Below, piece after piece: positions 5,834 to 8,025 of a stretch of 8,025 bases of DNA (position 1 is the stretch's first letter; every line of letters starts with the position of its first letter). This DNA comes from an uncultured Bacillota bacterium (GTDB lineage: Bacteria > Bacillota > Clostridia > Peptostreptococcales > Anaerovoracaceae), in assembly GCA_946541435.1 (NCBI GenBank), contig CAMNJK010000064.1:1-8025 (forward strand), read 5' to 3'. Both the position numbers and the translations under genes were made by a program. A model generated the notes under the pieces. That model searched no databases. It was not told where the DNA came from and saw only the letters and a program-made list of their open reading frames with translations.

Positions 5834-6865
5834 ATGGAAATCAAAAGCATCAAAGAACTGGACTTCCTCGACATCTGCCGCATCTGCGACGGCGGCAGCG
5901 ACATCGATCAGGAAGCCCTGGATCAGGAAATGAACGGGATAGTGAATGAAATAATGGCGGACTACAAACACGGCCGTGACATCGACAACATGAACGTGTT
6001 TGAACAGCCGGATCAGGAGGTGGTCATCGAGATCATCAACGAACTTCTGATGATCTGCTTCCCGGGGTACTACCGGGAGAAGGAATACCGGACCAGAAGC
6101 GTCCAGGCCAAACTGTCCGTCCTCATCGAGGACGTCATGTACGATCTGCGGAAACAGATCGAAGTGGCTTTGTTGTATGATCCGGAGTACTCCGACAGCA
6201 AGAAGATCGTCCGCAAGCGCTTTGCCCAGAAGATCTGCATGGACTTCTTCCGGCAGATCCCCAAGGTGCGGGAACACCTGAACACGGACATCCAGGCCAC
6301 TTTCGACGGAGACCCTGCGGCAGAGAACAAGGATGAGATCATCCTGGCCTACCCGGGTCTGCTGGCCACCGCCATCTACCGGCTGGCCCACGAGCTGTTC
6401 CTGCTGAAGGTACCACTTCTGCCCAGGATGATGTCCGAGTACGCCCACAAAGAAACCGGCGTGGACATCCACCCCGGCGCCACCATCGGCAAGTATTTCT
6501 TCATTGACCATGCCACCGGTATCGTGGTGGGTTCCACCTCCATCATCGGTGAACACGTGAAGATCTACCAGGGTGTCACCATCGGCGCGCTGTCCACCAA
6601 GGCCGGCCATGCCGCCCACGGTGTACGCCGCCACCCGACGATCGAAGACAATGTGACACTGTATTCCGGCGCCTCCGTGCTGGGCGGAAATACTGTCATC
6701 GGCGAAGGCTCCGTCATCGGTGGTAATGCCTTTGTGACCAGATCCGTTGCGCCCCACTCCACCGTCACCGTCAAGACCCATGAGATGATCCTGGATGCAG
6801 ACGGCAAGCACCCCCTGGAGGAAAAAGACTTGGAGCAGGATGCTACCTGGTTCTATGTGATCTAG
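5834..6865 (+). CDS. cysE: Serine O-acetyltransferase (CysE/SAT family), long form
   Basis: Transfers acetyl from acetyl-CoA to L-serine, giving O-acetylserine for cysteine synthesis by CysK-type enzymes; cytoplasmic. The C-terminal left-handed beta-helix (about residues 205-310) consists of hexapeptide repeats (DIHPGATIG, IVVGSTSIIG, SVLGGNTVIGEGSVIGGNAF). It holds the catalytic pair expected for the family: D211 in DIHP and H226 in DHATG, 15 residues apart as in Haemophilus CysE, plus the RRHP motif (265-268). AYPGLLATAIYRLAHEL (172-188) is the usual end of the helical N-domain. At 343 residues it is longer than EpsC/CysE types (about 170-270). Its first 90 residues are helical, acidic and contain CRIC (15-18), and they resemble nothing I can name. 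The start has AAGGGG (5823-5828) five bases upstream. A weak promoter-like pair TTGTGG (5784) and TTAAAA (5808) with an 18-base spacer may drive it. No cysK is in view, and the space upstream is too short for a T-box leader. Confidence 0.9.
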   Translation: MEIKSIKELDFLDICRICDGGSDIDQEALDQEMNGIVNEIMADYKHGRDIDNMNVFEQPDQEVVIEIINELLMICFPGYYREKEYRTRSVQAKLSVLIEDVMYDLRKQIEVALLYDPEYSDSKKIVRKRFAQKICMDFFRQIPKVREHLNTDIQATFDGDPAAENKDEIILAYPGLLATAIYRLAHELFLLKVPLLPRMMSEYAHKETGVDIHPGATIGKYFFIDHATGIVVGSTSIIGEHVKIYQGVTIGALSTKAGHAAHGVRRHPTIEDNVTLYSGASVLGGNTVIGEGSVIGGNAFVTRSVAPHSTVTVKTHEMILDADGKHPLEEKDLEQDATWFYVI

Positions 6866-6983
6866 AAAACCGCCGCGGGCCGGGCTGCCTCAGATCAGAT
6901 GCGGCCTGAGGCTGATCACCACCTCGGATAATAACGCGCCGCGGGCCTGACGGCCTGCGGCGTTCTATGCGATAGGAGAAACT
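6866..6983 (+). promoter_or_regulatory. Structured spacer between cysE and birA: candidate promoter and leader RNA
   Basis: These 118 bases contain several possible RNA hairpins. GCCTCAG (6887-6893) can pair with CTGAGGC (6906-6912), while the overlapping GATCAG (6893-6898) can pair with CTGATC (6912-6917). The two stems share bases, so they compete at the edges. AACGCGCCGCGGGCC (6933-6947) pairs with GGCCTGCGGCGTT (6952-6964) around a TGAC loop with a two-base bulge. The 10-mer GCCGCGGGCC occurs at both 6872-6881 and 6938-6947, so the first copy could also pair with the right arm. No T run follows either hairpin. GATAAT (6927-6932) is a possible -10 without a clear -35. The birA ribosome binding site is TAGGAG (6973-6978). 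Confidence 0.45.
6933..6964 (+). terminator. Strong GC-rich hairpin, possible terminator of cysE or leader stem of birA
   Basis: This is an imperfect stem of 13 pairs (one G-U, one two-base bulge) with a TGAC loop. It is followed by CTATGCGATAGG, without the T run needed for a textbook intrinsic terminator. It ends 19 bases before the birA ATG, just clear of the ribosome binding site. It could act as a terminator with a weak U tract, or as an mRNA end-protecting or translation-modulating stem. Confidence 0.35.
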
Positions 6984-8025
6984 ATGTCGACTAAACAGGA
7001 TTTGCTACAAATGCTCCGGGAAAACCCCGGTGCCTATATCTCTGGTCAGCAGATCGCCGACCGCCTGGGCGTTTCCCGGAATTCCATCTGGAAAGCCATC
7101 AACCAGCTGAAAGCAGAAGGCTACCCCATCGAGGGCCGCTCCAAGGCGGGCTACTGCCTGGCCGCCGGAGCCCAGCCTCTGACTCAGGATGCTGTGGCGG
7201 AGCTGGTGACCGTGCCCTGCACCGTGGAGGTCCACGACTCCGTGGGATCCACCAATGATCTGGCGAAGACGGCTCCTCTGAGCCACCGGCCTTTGGCCAT
7301 CATCGCCAACCGGCAGACCCAGGGACGGGGACGGCTGGGAAGGACCTTCGTGTCCCCGGGGGGAACGGGCCTCTATCTGAGCATCGCCCTGATGCCCATG
7401 TTCTCGCTGGAGCGTTCTCAGTATGTCACCATGGCGGCGGCTGTGGCCACCGCCCGCGCCATCGAGAAGGTCTGCGGCGTGCATGTTTCCATCAAATGGG
7501 TAAACGACCTGTTCTACAACGGGCGCAAAGTCTGCGGCATCCTGACAGAAGCCCAGACCAATTTCGAGACGGGGCAGATCGACCGGCTGATCATCGGCAT
7601 CGGCATCAACTGCTTCCCCGGAAGCTTCCCGCCGGAAATCGAGGGTATCGCAGGATCTCTGTCGGATTCGCCCGGGGCATTCTCCCGAAGCGTCCTTGCC
7701 GCAGAAGTCGTCAATGAGACAGTCCGGATCCTAGAGGATCTGGAAAGCCGCAGTTTCTTCGATGAGTACCGTGATCGCTGCTTCATACTGGGGCGGCAGA
7801 TCCGGGTGCTGGATCCCTATGCAGATGCAGGGGCCGGCAGAAAGGCGGAAACTGCCGTCCCTGATGCAGGAGACAGCACCGCCCCGGATGCAAAGCCGGA
7901 ACCTGGGTGGGCTGCCGAGGCTCTGTCCATTGCCGATGACGGCGGGCTGGTAGTCCGCTATCTGGAAGGCCCCAAGGCCGGGACCACAGAAGCCCTGCGA
8001 ACGGGCGAGATCTCTATCAGAATAT
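6984..8025 (+). CDS. birA: BirA: biotin operon repressor / biotin-protein ligase (3' end cut by window)
   Basis: A bifunctional cytoplasmic protein. It makes biotinyl-5'-AMP and attaches biotin to a lysine of carboxylase biotin carriers, and with its N-terminal domain represses biotin genes when charged. There are 347 complete codons with no stop before the edge. The helix-turn-helix (about 19-45) reads ISGQQIADRLGVSRNSIWKAINQLKAEGY and is followed by the wing GRSKAGYCL (quoted to show type II BirA). The ligase core has GSTN (88-91), the biotinyl-AMP loop QGRGRLGR (113-120; usually GRGRRGR), KWVNDL (171-176), KVCGILTE (182-189) and IIGIGINC (203-210). The C-terminal SH3-like domain starts at LGRQIRVLD (269-277), is interrupted by a roughly 30-residue Ala/Asp/Pro-rich stretch (278-310) and resumes at ALSIADDGGLVVRY. 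The last residues (GEISIRI) match the usual family end, so only a few residues are likely missing. The ATG has TAGGAG five bases upstream. Confidence 0.95.
   Translation, partial: MSTKQDLLQMLRENPGAYISGQQIADRLGVSRNSIWKAINQLKAEGYPIEGRSKAGYCLAAGAQPLTQDAVAELVTVPCTVEVHDSVGSTNDLAKTAPLSHRPLAIIANRQTQGRGRLGRTFVSPGGTGLYLSIALMPMFSLERSQYVTMAAAVATARAIEKVCGVHVSIKWVNDLFYNGRKVCGILTEAQTNFETGQIDRLIIGIGINCFPGSFPPEIEGIAGSLSDSPGAFSRSVLAAEVVNETVRILEDLESRSFFDEYRDRCFILGRQIRVLDPYADAGAGRKAETAVPDAGDSTAPDAKPEPGWAAEALSIADDGGLVVRYLEGPKAGTTEALRTGEISIRI

Noticed and set aside
5678..6811. A 377-codon minus-strand open frame antisense to cysE
   Set aside because: It is the shadow of a clear acetyltransferase gene, also runs over the hslO terminator and the intergenic spacer, and shows no family motif.
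6933..6964. A confident intrinsic terminator after cysE
   Set aside because: The stem is strong, but CTATGCG follows it instead of a T run, so it is listed only as a possibility.

Overview
The window holds seven protein-coding genes in a GC-rich (about 60% by eye), tightly packed bacterial chromosome. The gene set, strong AAGGAG-type ribosome binding sites, a short KdpD of the Gram-positive anaerobe type, a Hsp33 with the usual zinc site and a two-domain BirA all suggest a GC-rich member of the Bacillota, most likely a gut-type Clostridia. This taxonomic call is an inference from protein style, not from a marker gene. I see no transposase, integrase, phage gene, CRISPR array, tRNA or rRNA.

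Left block (minus strand, 122-2460): a KdpE-like response regulator and a short KdpD-like sensor kinase form a two-gene operon (kdpD then kdpE, 17-base overlap). A strong candidate intrinsic terminator follows at 122-156. A candidate sigma-70-type promoter lies just upstream of kdpD. The kinase lacks the cytoplasmic KdpD/USP-like sensor half of classical KdpD, and no kdpFABC potassium pump genes are in the window. The 1-121 end holds no gene that I can support.

Middle: a 340-base divergent intergenic region (2361-2700) contains an AT-rich patch with two similar TTAATTGT-(n)-GTATAC elements 32 bp apart, in front of a candidate promoter for the plus-strand genes.

Right block (plus strand, 2701-8025): a MATE-family efflux transporter, a TcdA-type tRNA cyclic-t6A dehydratase and the redox-regulated chaperone Hsp33 (hslO) are packed with a 1-base gap and then a 4-base overlap. 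They probably form one transcript ending at the hairpin terminator at 5741-5775. Next comes a serine O-acetyltransferase (first step from serine to cysteine) with a long N-terminal region. A 118-base structured spacer follows, and then birA (biotin repressor/biotin-protein ligase), which is cut by the window end close to its C-terminus.

This is mostly housekeeping DNA. I found no convincing new system. The points most worth a second look are the truncated KdpD without a neighbouring pump, the duplicated operator-like elements in the divergent region, the alternative hairpins before birA, and the low-complexity insertion in the BirA C-terminal domain.
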